Positions 23,727-35,778 of a stretch of 64,000 nt of DNA are shown here, piece by piece. Under the pieces are notes generated by a model. That model saw only the letters and a list, made by a program, of their open reading frames with translations. It had not been told where the DNA came from and did not search any database. The DNA comes from Rutstroemia sp. NJR-2017a BVV2 (taxonomy: Eukaryota > Ascomycota > Leotiomycetes > Helotiales > Rutstroemiaceae). Numbering within the stretch: the stretch's first letter is position 1; each line of letters starts with the position of its first letter. The position numbers were made by a program, and so were the translations under genes. The stretch lies in NCBI GenBank assembly GCA_002946415.1, contig NJPS01000077.1:248001-312000 (forward strand), in the 5' to 3' direction.

Positions 23727-24119
23727 ATTTTTGGAAATAGATTTAGACTTCTAAAGACTGATAAGGGTCTAATGATGCAGTTCCCAGTTATCAATCTCTA
23801 ATCTGAATTTATACCCAATTTGTAAATCTCAAGGTGATGGTCCGGGTATAATTAGTAAAAGATATACCGAAGGCCTCGGAAATAAAAAGCATAGTTAGAA
23901 AGATAGGTAAATGTAAACACTTGGTACACTGATAAGTTCACAGCTAGTCACTTAGCACGCAGCATTTCTGGATATTTATGTGTCTGCTCAACGATCAAGT
24001 TGAGCGACAAGCAATTGATTGTTTCAATATATACAACGAAGAGAATCTATCACCAATCCTTATCCAAAAAGTTTCATCACCTCATGAAGCCATCAAATCC
24101 AGGCAAACTTGAAATACAT

Positions 24120-25171
24120 CTAAGCATCACAGTCATCGCCATCCTCGTAGACGTAGACGATAGATTGAGTAGATTTTGGTGCCCATGAAAGAGAGCTAGA
24201 TGATGGCACGCTCACGGAGGATGCGGCCGAGGTGATAACTGGAGCTGCGGCGCTAGTAGCAACAACAGATGAGCTGGAGGATGTGGTGGGCACAACTACT
24301 GGAGCTTCGGTGCTAGTTGCCTGAACGGCGGTGGTGGATGGCTCAACAGGTGCAACTGACGACGCGCTCGAGGCAGCAGCCTGAGCCGAGCTAGTAGAAA
24401 CTTCTTTCGCAACAGCACTTGTAGCGACTCCGGAGCCTGACGATCCGAAGTTGCTGCTAGCAGTCACAACGCTTCCTGGATTAACAGCCACGTTCTTGAC
24501 CGTTACAACCGAGCCGCTAACACCAGTAACTCTAACATCGACAGTGGAACCGTAACCGGGAGCGTACTCGAAGAAGTTGTATGTTTGGCGAGTAGTGGAT
24601 CCCCAGGTGACTCCACCATCTTTGGAGACTTCAAGTTTGGTTACACCTTCAACGGCGTTGACAACTTGCATGCTGAACCAGTTGGCGGAAACACCTTCTT
24701 TGTTGTGGAGTTCGAGAGGGGTGGTGATGGGACAGTCGACGTAGCTCCATGCGACGGAGATGATGCCTTCGGAGAGAGGGGCAAGGGAAGTGAATGCTGT
24801 GGGGTAGAGATCGAGGTGGTTTACTCCGCAGCCGGGGCACTCATCTGTGATCTATTGACGTTTTTGTTAGGATATTTTACACCACAAAATGTATTAATGG
24901 GCCTCACCATAGCAGTAATGGCGTTTCCTGATGGGCCGGTGACGGAAACGCAACGACCGCAGTTGGCAGCATTGTCCCAGTTTGAGTCTGACAATGCGGT
25001 GCCGAAAATGCTCGCTGGGAGAGTGTAGGTAGAGAAGGAACAAGTACCTCCAGCGGTGTTTCCTCCATAGGTAGTGGCTTGACCAGTGAGGGCACGCTTG
25101 CCGAGAACTGCTCCTTGCGCAATCGAGAAGATGGTTGTGGCGGTAGCCAAAGACTTCATTGAGAAAACCAT
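24120..25171 (-). CDS. Secreted expansin-like protein with Ser-rich tail
   Basis: Two exons: 25171-24908 and 24851-24120; 331 residues. Signal peptide: MVFSMKSLATATTIFSIAQG (the ATG four codons later is also possible). A double-psi beta-barrel follows with TGQATTYGGNTAGGTCSFST, NWDNAANCGRCVSVTGPSG and, across the intron, ITDECPGCGVNHLDLYPTAF. It retains the Cys residues and the HxD-type HLDLY motif of expansin and cerato-platanin-like barrels. The second domain (VDCPITTPLELHNKEGVSAN, then VTKLEVSKDGGVTW) resembles the expansin carbohydrate-binding half. A Ser/Ala/Val-rich tail of about 110 residues ends in YVYEDGDDCDA without a GPI signal. Likely role: loosening of plant or fungal wall polymers outside the cell; no lytic activity is expected. 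Confidence 0.85.
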
Positions 25172-26564
25172 ATTTGCTGTTTGGATATTTGGTACGAGAG
25201 ATTCAATCGCAGATTGTGAATGTAATGACAGTGGTAGATAAAGTATCTACTTTTCTTTTCAAAAGAACGTAATGTAAAGAGTGTACTGAAGACCGAAGCT
25301 TCGAAATGTGTGATTGATCTCGAATCAAAAAAATGGAGAACTCGTGAATGATGAATAGCTAGGAAAAGAAGAACTTACATGCTGATTCCAGAGGCACAGT
25401 ACTTAAAGGCTTGGAAAATGATGCGAATTAAAGTGTAATATATTTTGAACATGGTTTAAGTGTCTTCTGCGGGGCGGCTATGCATCTTCTGATTGCTGAC
25501 AAGATCCAGTCGCGAAAGTTAGTCCATTTACGTAGCATACATTTTGATTAATATTACCTCACGAAGTTTGGTGTGCGATGCTTCCCCATTTCTAGTAAGA
25601 TTTAGGTATAAACGCTTTCATCTGAAACGAAGTTAAATCCAGCGGGCAGAGATGGTTCGCAGTAGACTGAGACTTTCGGCTTCACAAACAGTTCTTCTCC
25701 GCCACATCTGTCATCCCAAATGCAGGTAAGCGAGGCGGGTTCCCCTTAATCTGCTCGGTCCATCCGGCTCCGAATCCCTGCCCTCGTTTCATTTAAAAGA
25801 TTTCCTTTTTATGGGCCAAATCTCAAGTCTGGATCGTTCGGAGGTGGTTGATGAGTTAATCGAGTTGTTTGAAAAGCTTCTTTCATTGATCCTGGGGTTG
25901 TTGCCTCGCACGCGTTCCTTTTCGATCCTAGACGGATCGCAACATGTGGTTGGTTGGAATGATAAATCGATCGTGACGCTTTCCTTCAGAGGATCTGTCT
26001 GATGCTTCCTGCGCAGTAACAGACGCCTAGGGCCTCACAGCTTCACAAGCAAGCAATGGCTACCTAGAACTCCTCGACAGCTGGCCTTATATTGCTCAAT
26101 CCACAATATAAGATTACCTCCATGAACAACTGTGCCTCCTTGGCATACCGTAAAAACGCACGTTCTCGAGTGTCTGTGCCACCCTGGGAGTCTGCAAGAG
26201 AAACAGATTCGGGTTGTTTTGATTTCTTCTTGCCATATCCGCGAATAGAAGCCGATTTATCTCGGAAAGTTCTTTCTTGCTTTGGGCGTGTACAGCATTA
26301 CAATAGTTTGGATCGGTCGGCATGGTCCCGGGAGGAGTTGGGTTCTCCCGTGAACGTGTTTCGTTACGTCAGCCGGTCTAGGTTGCAGAATGGTGTGTGT
26401 GACGTGCGACCACCCTTCATCTACATTTTACTATTTAATTTAATCACACAAAAAAATCGCGAAGATTCTCCCGAAAGAATCGAATTCTATGACAGTTCAT
26501 GCTCTTAAAGTTATGAGAGCTGATGGACCCCATCATCAGCATATCTTTTCCGCACAATCGCGAC
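25172..26564. other. Intergenic region, no supported gene
   Basis: About 1.4 kb upstream of the expansin-like gene. The plus-strand frames at 25811-26002 and 26092-26508 lack family features. I see nothing else here. Confidence 0.4.
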
Positions 26565-27388
26565 TCAATTCTCCACTCCCAAATCCCATGGCATAACTGT
26601 ATCATCCGACCAAACCCCGCCTTTCGGTTTCCACATCGCGTATTGTTCCTGAGGCAAACACTTATGGCATAGTTCCTGCCACTCCTCACTCATGTTTTCC
26701 TTCGTTCCGTAGATACAATATTTAAGCAAAGGTCTCCACCCATGTTTCTCGAGCAAGAATCTTGCTCCTTCCCGCCCTGCTCCTCCTTCTGCTTCGCTCC
26801 AACATTCTAGGTTGAGTTCCTTTGCTTTATCCTCCCCGAACTGCATTAGGAGGTGTCCGACTCCTTGGCGACGGTGGGCGGGATGAGTGGCTAGGATGTC
26901 GAGGACTGGATGAGAGGATTGAGTGGTCAGTGATTTGTTCTATTTGCTATAGGAATAGGACTCAAAAGCAAAGGAGGATGTTACATACTGGCGCAGCCTC
27001 TCCTCATCCAACTCATCCGTGGAAGAAACGCCTGTCTCAAGACGAAATTTGCAAACTCTCTCTTCTCTCCCTCGGGCCACCAAGTTGCCTCAATCTTAGG
27101 AGGAGGTGTTGGGAATGCATTCTTCTCGTTAATATGCCAATTGGCAGCACCAACTAACTCGCCACTCTCGCTGTGATGCACATTAATCCAATGGCTTACA
27201 GGGTTGTGAGCATGATTTTGCCAGAACCATTCTTTTGAGAGTTCCATGGCGGTTGGGTTGTCAGTGGCGTATGGTGTCTGGATTGCGACGAATGGACGGT
27301 AGGGTGTTCGGTTGGCTTTTTGAACGAGGAGGGCGACGGCGTCTACTTCGGCGCGGGTGGTGGCTTCTGAGACGGTAAATTTGGACAT
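26565..27388 (-). CDS. GNAT-family N-acetyltransferase
   Basis: Two exons: 27388-26989 and 26905-26565 (83-nt intron); 246 residues. The ATG at 27388 gives MSKFTVSEATTRAEVDAVA, the usual start of fungal GNAT proteins of this class; a frame-upstream ATG at 27460 adds an unlikely 24 residues. The acetyl-CoA site is seen in exon 2 as LDILATHPAHRRQGVGHLLM, with R-R-Q-G-V-G matching the Q/RxxGxG/A motif A, followed by ECWSEAEGGAGREGARFLL and KHGW as motif B. Exon 1 supplies the substrate strand WINVHHSESGELVGAANWHI. The substrate is unknown; many fungal relatives act on small molecules. The protein is probably cytosolic. Confidence 0.85.
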
Positions 27389-28303
27389 TTTGGTGAAGTC
27401 GTGATGATATGATGTTATGAAGATTATCAGTGTTGGGTGTAATTCGTGGTATTTCTCCATGCTTTTATCGCCTTGCTATTGCGGGGCGTATGAAAGACAC
27501 GTCGCACGCTATTCCAATCACTGAACATATTGCAGGTAATTGCGGCAAAGACGCATATCCTCGGACTTTCTTCCTCTCCTAGAAAGATATCCCCACGTTG
27601 GTACCAACGGGATACCAACAAGGCTAATGAACCGATAACGGGAAGTGTGGCCAACTCAGGCATGTATATGTGGGAGGGGATGTTGTTTGCGCAAGCATCT
27701 TTGATTCTCATTCTCACTGCCTCTCAGTTTTCCCAGTCTAGTGACAGGGAATATTGTAATGTAGTCTTATATACCGTCCTGCTCGAAGTTTTGCGAAGTG
27801 ATTGGCGTTCCTCAACTCCAGGCTCTATACTCGTTTCTCACGTCTTTCTTTGAAAATATGCATTATGGCAAACACTATCTCCAAGTTCCTTAGATAATGA
27901 CTTGTTCGTCGATGAGCAGCTAACTGCACACCTTCCAGTGGGGTGATAGGAGGATGAAGGGGCTTTCTCTTAGGCAATACATTTTATCCGTGATACACGT
28001 GAAGTTATATACCTAGGTAGATCGGCCTTTTATATGCCATAATTTTTGTGCCTTACTATGGTAAAGAACTTGGAGAAGGGATCGATACACTAATGATTTC
28101 TGCAGGAAGCAAAGTGCTGAGAATGAAACTTTTAAATTTGACTTTAGTTAACCTAAACTGGATGAAGGAAGTACATGCGTATGTGCTTCAGCTCTCCGTA
28201 CATGACTGCGCCACCAAAACTACTACGACTACAATCATGTTTCCCAGGAGCAATATATACGAAGTAATATATACGAGAAATAAATATTCCAACATGTTTC
28301 TCC
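27389..28303. other. Intergenic region, nothing recognised
   Basis: This 0.9-kb stretch lies between the GNAT promoter and the 3' end of the feruloyl esterase gene. The ORFs here are short and featureless. Confidence 0.4.
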
Positions 28304-29395
28304 TCACATAAATTGAGAGAAGAAGCTCCAAATTTGACCAGGGGTCCAAGAAGATCCCGCTCCTGCATCAGTAGCCAGGGGCTCGTGGGGGCCATCAAAT
28401 GCTACCCACCACACTGGATGGCCGCTCGAACAGCCATTATAAACAGTCTTGATGTGCTTGCCACTACCAGCCGCGGGAGCTTGCGGGGTCTGCGAGGTGC
28501 AGCCATTGTCCTTGACGAAAGTGTCTCTGATCTGTCCACCCAGTGAGAACGGAAGCACGTTGTCCGAAACGCCATGCTGGCCATAATATGCTACGGGCTT
28601 CGTTCCTGGGCTACAGCCGCTAAGGTTCGCGCCAGACATGACTGCTACAGCACGGAAGACATCAGGACGCGCGCATGCTAGAGCATAGGACATAGCTCCG
28701 CCGTAACTCCAGCCTGTGGAGTAGATCTGGGTCTGATCGATACATAGCTTCGAGTTCAGGTTCGACAGTATGTTGTCAATGAAGGTAATATCATTGCCGT
28801 TCGTATTGGCCCAGCCATTGCTGAGGCCCTGGGGCGCGACGAAAATCACATTGTTGTTGGACAATGGCTTTAGACCGTAATAATTCCCGCTCACGACATC
28901 GTTCATTGTGCCATCCCGCCAGTGGAGTCCGAAAATCAAACTGTAAGGTTTGTTGGAATTATAGCTTTGAGGCATCGTCAGGGTGTATTGACGTTGCTGA
29001 CCGGCAACGGTAGTCGTAATTACGCCGCTGTTCAGGCTCGGTGATTTTCCGCATCCTGATGAAATGCTGGTTGATGTTGGACCAGCTGGACTGGTTGATG
29101 TCGAACCAGTGGGAGTTGACGAGGTGGTTGGGACGCTAGTCGTTGGGGTTGTCTGGGGCGAGCAGTTGCCCGAGAGGCACTGGGAGTAGTAGGGATTTAT
29201 GGAGCTGCAGCACGCGCCTGAATTGCATTGAGTTGCGCCACTCCATCCAATTCCGCCGCCTTGGCCCTATGTGTTAGTATAAGTTTTCCTTCAAATGGAG
29301 ATTTACATACACTGGCCGTAAAGAGCTTGTTGACCGGCTACAGTTAGTGCAAGTTGGAGGAGGACAGCTCCTACGATGCTTGATTTAGAGAGCAT
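28304..29395 (-). CDS. Feruloyl esterase of family CE1 with N-terminal CBM1
   Basis: Two exons: 29395-29311 and 29259-28304; 346 residues. The order is: signal peptide (MLSKSSIVGAVLLQLALTVA); a fungal-type cellulose-binding module, joined across the intron, with YGQCGGIGWSGATQC and then YYSQC; a Thr/Ser/Pro linker; and an esterase of the LpqC/PHB-depolymerase type. The nucleophile Ser lies in YSTGWSYGGAMSYALACARP (GWSYG), with GLHWRDGTMND forming the oxyanion region; the acid and His are likely near YYGQHGVSDNVLPF and FDGPHEP. It should release ferulate from arabinoxylan or pectin in plant walls. The intron splits the CBM1 exactly at its first Cys codon. The alternative acceptor TAG six bases upstream would break the CBM1 frame, so the AAG acceptor at 29260 is preferred. 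Confidence 0.9.
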
Positions 29396-32209
29396 GATGC
29401 GTTACTCAGATGTGAGGTCGACTGTTGAATGCAAAGTGATTTCTGGAACGAAGTGCCATATTTATATGTGACTATATTCCTAAGGCTCTAGCTTTGGTCC
29501 AAGAGGCAAGCAATTAATCACACACAAACTATGCTCCAACGGCCAATAACATTTAGTAACGCAAACAAAGATGCTCTTGGCTAATATCCAGTTTATACGA
29601 GCTCTTTCGAATCCTTTGGAGGATTGTGAGGATATCAATTGCCGAACTTTGGGTCCGAGTGCTGTGGGAAGGGAGGATAAAATGTGCGGGGATATTTCAG
29701 GGCTTACCTGGTTATTATTATTCATCATAACTGCGAGCCCTGGTGGCTTCTCATGAACAACAGGGTATAGTGGGATTGGAGAAAGTGGGAACGAAGGCAG
29801 TGATTCGGGAATCCAGAATCTTCGCGAGGACTAGAATAGGGGAACAGGCCAACGTGCCCAGCCAGATAGACAAATAAGCGGATTAGGATGATAGGCGCGC
29901 TACTTTGTCTCGTCGCACTTAAATTCCTACTGGAGATGTCCAAGTAGCGCGAGGGAGCGACGTCAGGTAAAATAGCAAAACCAGACACCATATACGCGGG
30001 CCAATAAGCGCTGGTGCAGAGGTTCGAATTCTGGAGTCATCCGACGAATAGGTCCCATTCCATATATTGTAATAGTTATCTGCCTGATGGCTATATGCTT
30101 GGCGAGTTACAGCCAAGCAAGTTTCACTGCTGATCACAAAAATTAGCTAACGTTGTACATATTGCTTCCCCGCTCGGCAGATTCCTGATCGTATGCTTTG
30201 GATGAACTCTGAATAGCTCTCTGAGAGCGGCTCTTGGCTTGACGAAAGTGTTTGATTCAGTCGGAGTGAGACTACCCTATAGGATAGCGTTACAGCGTAT
30301 TCTCCACCATATACAGGGCTTCAAATTAGTGCTCCACAGCCTTATTTATCCTGCAGACTTCTTATAGGCTTCTTTGAAGGGGCTCATAGGGCGTTTTCAC
30401 TCTGCCTGAATCAAACTTTAAATCCACCTCGTATGACGGCAGTTATCGGCAGTTTCATTTTACCCCAGGATATCGCATCCAGCCTAGTAGCTCTTGGCGT
30501 TTTTATAAGCACATCAGTCCAGACTTATTACTCCACATCCGCATATCTAATAGTAGCAGTCTCCTAAGTCTTCTTTCCAACGGGTAAACATAGCGCAATC
30601 AGTATTGGGCAATTCTTTCTACAGTATCGACCGAATTCGGGACCAATGGACTTCGAACAGCACCTGTGACTCTATGAGGCTGTCGTATGACTCGAGAAGA
30701 AACCTCTGACTCTACTTTCGGACAAGTCCAGGTAACTTCATATTGCACTCGGTTTGCATTTTATGGTGCTACTTTCCCTCTGATTTCTCTCCTGGAAGAC
30801 GCATCGATCTTTGGATTTGCTGCAACACCTATTCTCTGCTGGGCTCAGTAGGATCTTCGAGCATTGATGGCCCTACTCGACGCCAAGCGCCTTCTCCGCA
30901 CTTATTACACAACCCCCTGTAGCGGCTGAATCCTGTCGTAAGGATTGGTTGGGCCCTCGGAGAGAGGAAAGGTTGAAGGAAGACCTGAAGGGTACAACTA
31001 GTCGAGAAGATAACTTTCTAATGTGAGCCAGCCTACATACCGAAAGAAGTAAGCCTTACATGTCCTGATTGACCAAAGTAAAGGCTGTCCAGCCTACGAT
31101 GAAGAAGATGCCGGTGGAAGCATGTTTGAGACGCATAGAAATGCTTAAACTAGGAAGAGGTCTGTGTGGTCTAGGCGTTGGTGCCCGGTGGATAATACGA
31201 AGTTGCAAACGTTTATGTTTGGTGACCAGAAAGGGATTCCCCACAAGCCGAAAAGAGAAGCACTGTCCAAATCAAGGGTGACGCAAAATCTCGGAAGTTC
31301 CTGCCGATAATTCAGCTTGAATCTAGACAAATCAGGCAAATTGAATCATACCAGATGAGGAAGATAACTGGGACAAATGCCCACCAGTTCGAACACCGAA
31401 TCAGGTTTTCTCACAGGTTTTCTTATTAACATGAAGACATTGAAAGTCTGGAGAGCCTTACCTGCTTGGTTGTGACACAAGTTGTATTTCACTCCTCAAC
31501 AGCTTCTCTGATTGGAGAAGACGGCGGGGTAGTCACGGTGGCTGTAGGCATCTCTAGGCATCCCAATCACCTTCGCAGCTCCACACGGCAACGAAGGTAA
31601 AGAATCTCTATAAGTATAGTTGAGTGGCAACGACTTCTGCCTGTTATACGATATGCATGACGATTACAATTTTGATGGCGCATATTTAGCCGTCACCGGT
31701 CTTGAGACTCAATGACAGTGGGTCACTGTCATTGGGAGATTGGTCGTGGCATGAGAGAACGATCAATCTTCTCTTAAGTGAGGGTATCTGCACGAAGTCG
31801 AAAGAAATTGATGCCGATGTCCATAGGACAGATATCCGAGAAGCGATAATCGTACCCTTTCGATGGGTTATTCTAGCCTTCGGAGCCAGGGCAGCTACTA
31901 GCACCTCACACAAGGCTTTTCACGAACATGGAGATTTGCACATCTTCTTTAAACCCTACGACTGAGCTATGATTGACCGCGTGGCCGCCCTTTTGCAAGG
32001 TGTTTCACACCTGCTGAGCCGAGGGTCAGTGTTGCTGTATATATTTTTTGGATAGTCTCGAGAAAGCGGATATCTTTCGGGACTGACAATACATACACTC
32101 TATCTGAGTGTTTTAAAAGTAGAATTTCGTGTGCCATGTTATTCCACCACTTTGATAAGCCAATTCTAAATATCTGTCTCGATCCATGTTCTCAGCTTCT
32201 AGCGCATGC
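29396..32209. other. 2.8-kb gene-poor region
   Basis: I see no convincing gene. Minus-strand pieces at about 31056-31460 look membrane-like (for example NWWAFVPVIFLIW and STGIFFIVGWTAFTLVN), but they lie in different frames without a coherent splice model; this could be a relic. The B-box-like GGTTCGAATTC at 30021 has no matching tRNA A box. Confidence 0.4.
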
Positions 32210-33337
32210 TTACGTGTCCGTTGGGACGACGTCAGGGTAGCGGGCACCTGCGGGGGTAAATTTGGCCAAGATAGTGTCGATCTCTGTCATTTCTTCATCC
32301 GTAAGATCAAGCTGTCTACTATTTTCTTCGACGCGGCTCTCAGTTGTAGAACCAGGGATTGGGATAATGGTGGGCATGCCAGGACGTCTCGATAGTACCC
32401 TCGTCCAATTGATGGCGAGCTGAGCTGTAGTGCAGCCTTTCTTCTTGGCGATCTCCTCAACTTTTTCAACCAGCTGTACATTAATGTCGAAATTCTCCTT
32501 CTGGAAGCGAGGAAAGTTCATTTGCAGTAGTAGTGAATCCTTTGGAATATCTTCGTACTTCTTGAAGTGGCCGGTTAACATGCCTCGACCAATTGGTGAG
32601 TATGCGATGAGTGGAATTCCATATCGGGCACATGCCTCTGCAACGCCGTTTTCCAGCACATGGGTGGCAAATCTGTTAGAACGTGGTAAGCAAGAATTTA
32701 GCGATGCCATAGAATCTTTCAGAGTCACTTACAGTGATAGCTCCACCTCTACAGCGACGATCTTGGCATGTTTGACAGCTTCGTGAATTGTCTCTGCTCT
32801 GACCTCTGAAAGAGAAATTCCACCAAGCTTGCCCGTATCGATGTACTCCTTTTGGAGAACACCAAAGGTGACTTCCAGAGGAACGTTGGCATCATTACGA
32901 CCGAATTCGAATATGTCGAGCTTTTTACGGCCCTTAAGCTGTGCAAGACAATTGTTTAGGGTGTAGCGTGTATTTTCCGGTGAGGCATCCAGTTGGTGGG
33001 TATTTGGATTCAGGCCACCCTTGATACTGATAACGACGTTGTCGGCGTCCTCGGGGTACTTCTCAAAGTATCTCTCCAGAAGGACTAGACTGTTGTAATC
33101 TGGTCCTCCGTAGAAATCTCCACCATTCCAAAAGTTAACTATTAGGAATAGATTTAGTCAACTTAGCGGCGACAAAGAGAGAGAAAGAAGGAGGGCTGGT
33201 GACACACCTCCATTCTTGAGGGCAGCGCGCAAAGTCTCGAAAGCCTGCTCCTGGGGAGGTACTGGACCAGCTCTCCAGGTCAATCCCATGAGGCCGAGAC
33301 CGATAGGGCCGATTTTCTTGCCCACGAGTTCGGTCAT
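32210..33337 (-). CDS. Aldo-keto reductase, pyridoxal reductase type (AKR8-like)
   Basis: Three exons: 33337-33208, 33138-32733 and 32672-32210; 332 residues. The family reduces pyridoxal to pyridoxine with NADPH in vitamin B6 salvage. The pattern seen is GPIGLGLMGLTWRAGPVP at the first strand, the catalytic Tyr in NFWNGGDFYGGPDYNSLVLL, the catalytic Lys in VVISIKGGLNP, then LDIFEFGRNDANVP, GGISLSEVRAETI, VEVELSLFATHVLENGV (spanning the second intron), LIAYSPIGRGMLTGHF, CTTAQLAINWTRVL and IPIPGSTTESRVEEN. The His position of classical AKRs is replaced by Arg/Asn context (GRNDANVP), as in other AKR8 proteins. The protein is cytosolic, with no targeting signal. Confidence 0.9.
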
Positions 33338-34308
33338 TTTCGATAATGTTGCTGCTGTTGTTTGAATTAAAGTTTGCTTGGTACGGGGGAGGAGTCCTTA
33401 TGCTCAGTTGTGTATTTTGTTGTTTTGAGGATGAGTGCTAGACGATGGCGGCGCTATGTAGGTATGGATGGGAAATGGAGAAGGGAGGAGGGGAAAGCGG
33501 GGAACGCAGGTACAGTAATCATCGGAGTTATTGTTGATTCTGAGCGTGTATATCCGAGAAATGTTGATTCCGAAGGTGTATACCCGAGATATGCATGCAT
33601 CCCGGGAACTCCATTTCTTGCAATCCCCGGATTGAACAAACACTTACGCTGGCCTGGCCGAGAAAACAGCAATTAAATGTGCCGATTAAATACTGTGAAC
33701 AATACAATATTAGTAGCACCTTGCCCCTCTAAGGCTCTAACAGTATCGTCGTGTCCCCAAAATCTCGCACTAGTAGCGACGATGGAACGTTAAATACTTG
33801 GTGTAATGAACTTCAAATACACTTGCTACCCACCAATACAAGACCTCATTGAATAAGGCAGTTACTAGAATCGGAGAATAGTTGGGACGGGCAGTTCGTA
33901 TAGGCTTTAGGAGATAATGGAAGTACTGAGGGAAGTGTATTAACCATACAGACTAGTGCCCCTTCAGGCTTAACTAGGCGAATAGACTTCACGTATTCTT
34001 CGAGAATAGTCCTACCCCGCTGTAGTAGAGTAGCACGTGTAATCACAGTTACTGCTCTAATACTAGCGCAGGTACGATAATGAAGGGGAATTAGAAGCCT
34101 AGAGGCTAGTATGGGTCAAGTGAGTAGTGATTCATATGTGTGTAACCTGCCTGTGCTAGCTCAGTAAGCTCAGAGTAATGGACCCCTCTGCAGTAATAGT
34201 ATATATATCAGTACTCAGTCGTTGTATTCAGTCCTTGAGCCTGTCAAAACTTGGTAAAGGGAATCTCCATGATCGTTCCTGGTTTCCATCAACTACTCAA
34301 ACACTCTC
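33338..34308. other. Intergenic region with a two-copy repeat
   Basis: About 1 kb upstream of the AKR gene, with no gene recognised. Two imperfect copies of a roughly 30-bp unit beginning GTTGATTC and ending ATCCGAGA or ACCCGAGA lie at about 33533-33594. Confidence 0.4.
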
Positions 34309-35374
34309 GTGGCAATGACGACCAAACCGCAAGTCTACGCCCAGTCCACTGTCCAATCGGGATGTCTCTGTTACGGCGACATCCATAACATATGGCATGG
34401 CGCCACAATCCCAATCCAGCAATTTCCCATGTCGGTGGCCCAGCATGCCAGCGGAACTGTCAAAGCTCAAAAACTGCAATGCAATGTCACAGCAAAGAAC
34501 GGCACCTGAACGGCTTCTAGCTTGTTGCGAAAGATACAGGTCGTGTATCCGCATGGTTCGTGTGTCATTCCGACGTCGACCCAGAAATGGAAATCGACAA
34601 GATTCTCCGCGTCTCGGGCTCTCCATATGAACATGATAGTGGAAGTCAATTTAACAACGAGAAGACGACTGCGGCAGCCATGTATGCCATTAATCGATAT
34701 GATTGGGGTTGGTATGACAAACGTGGGAAGGAAGAACTTGGTATCGACGATGAGGTCAACACCGAGAATTTCGGTATATAGGTTTTTGGTGAAGGAGTAG
34801 GACTCCTGGACTTCGGAGTCGTGAAAACAGAAGTCCTGCACTGGTAAAAGAAGGAACAACATGAGATAGACACCCGGCCTGGTGGAATCTGGATGTTTAT
34901 TCCAGGTGGCGAATGCATGTTTGGTCGTTTTGGGTTCGACGAGGGCCGTGTGGCTGCAAGATCATTCATAATCTTTACAACATACACCAACTTCACTAAT
35001 ACAACCTTTATCGGACTGGACAAAACGCTACGCATACTTGAAACCGACGAAGAAAGGTTTCAGTGCCGCTTGCGCGAAGGTTACAATTTTGAGGGTCTTG
35101 ATACATTGTACGAAATGAGGAATATGTTTGCGAACTCAACGTCCCTTCAAGTTCCTGCGGAACCGAATACGTGGGACTTTACGACAGCCATGAGTATCTT
35201 ATCCAGACCACCGACTTTGAAGCTATTCTTGATGGTATAGAACTCCTGCCGCATAGTTCAAGGAGGTATCCGGAGCGTGTAGAGAGGAAGCTCAACCGAT
35301 TTGTCGACCCTTGGAAGGAGAACTGTCATGTCTGTCTAAATGATGTTCTACTGAGCTACTTGAGCACTTCATAG
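34309..35374 (+). pseudogene. Decayed or unresolved coding locus, family unknown
   Basis: Protein-like stretches occur in successive frames on the plus strand. One frame begins at 34315 (MTTKPQVYAQSTVQSGCL). A second, open from 34521, has VSAWFVCHSDVDPEMEIDK and then MYAINRYDWGWYDKRGKEEL. The same frame resumes at about 34848 after two stops (TRPGGIWMFIPGGECMFGRF). A further frame spans 35171-35374 (DSHEYLIQTTDFEAILDGIE). I could not join them all with credible splice sites: the stops at 34779 and 34845 and a shift near 35160 remain. So the locus is either a multi-exon gene with weak introns or a frameshifted relic. Codon-rich, low-AT composition and the acidic/aromatic content argue against chance. 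It runs directly into the histone-fold-like ORF. Confidence 0.35.
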
Positions 35375-35379
35375 TATCT

Positions 35380-35778
35380 GTGTCATCCCATGGCACTATT
35401 GCCGCAGCTGCCGTCTCTTTGTTTCCTAGAAGGAACGAGGACAGGGATGTAGATAGCAGGCACATGTATTCGTTCATGATGGAGCCTCATCTAAACCCAG
35501 TTCCTGCTTTTGATGACCGAGGGCTGGAAGGGAGAATTAAAAGCTTCCTCGCACCACGGTGCAAAGACGAAAGTTTGGTTAAGGACGACAAATTCATTGC
35601 TGGGATCCGGTCATGCATCACGTATCTGCTCTCTGAAGTGTTGGAGCAGGCGAGCAAGACGAGTGAAGATTGCGGAAGGAGCGCGATTGTCCCTGCGGAT
35701 ATCACTTCGGCGCTGACATGGTATTTGCTCGCTTTCAGAAACGGCCGCGCAGGTTGCATGTTGGATATTGGTGCCTAG
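35380..35778 (+). CDS. Histone-fold-like (H2A-like) ORF, possibly the 3' exon of the preceding locus
   Basis: The open frame ends at the stop 35776-35778; its true start is unknown, since the first codon here is GTG and an upstream exon is likely. Residues of about 45-115 align by eye with the histone H2A fold: GLEGRIKSFLAP (compare GLQFPVGRIHRLL), then ITYLLSEVLEQASKTSEDC (compare EYLTAEILELAGNAARDN) and SAIVPADITSAL (compare TRIIPRHLQLAI). These match the helix 1, helix 2, loop 2 and helix 3 register. The basic residues that contact DNA in H2A are mostly missing, and there is no acidic-patch Glu cluster. This is therefore more likely a histone-fold protein of other function, or a relic, than a nucleosomal histone. 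The N-terminal 40 residues show no family. Confidence 0.4.
   Translation: MSSHGTIAAAAVSLFPRRNEDRDVDSRHMYSFMMEPHLNPVPAFDDRGLEGRIKSFLAPRCKDESLVKDDKFIAGIRSCITYLLSEVLEQASKTSEDCGRSAIVPADITSALTWYLLAFRNGRAGCMLDIGA

Larger units (their letters stand above)
23591..24119. other. Convergent 3' region with hairpin and tandem repeat
   Basis: Apart from the inverted repeat and the 21-bp tandem repeat listed separately, I see only AT-rich sequence between two convergent genes. Confidence 0.45.

Noticed and set aside
30001..30045. B-box-like sequence resembling a tRNA T arm
   Set aside because: No D arm or matching acceptor stem lies upstream at the right distance.
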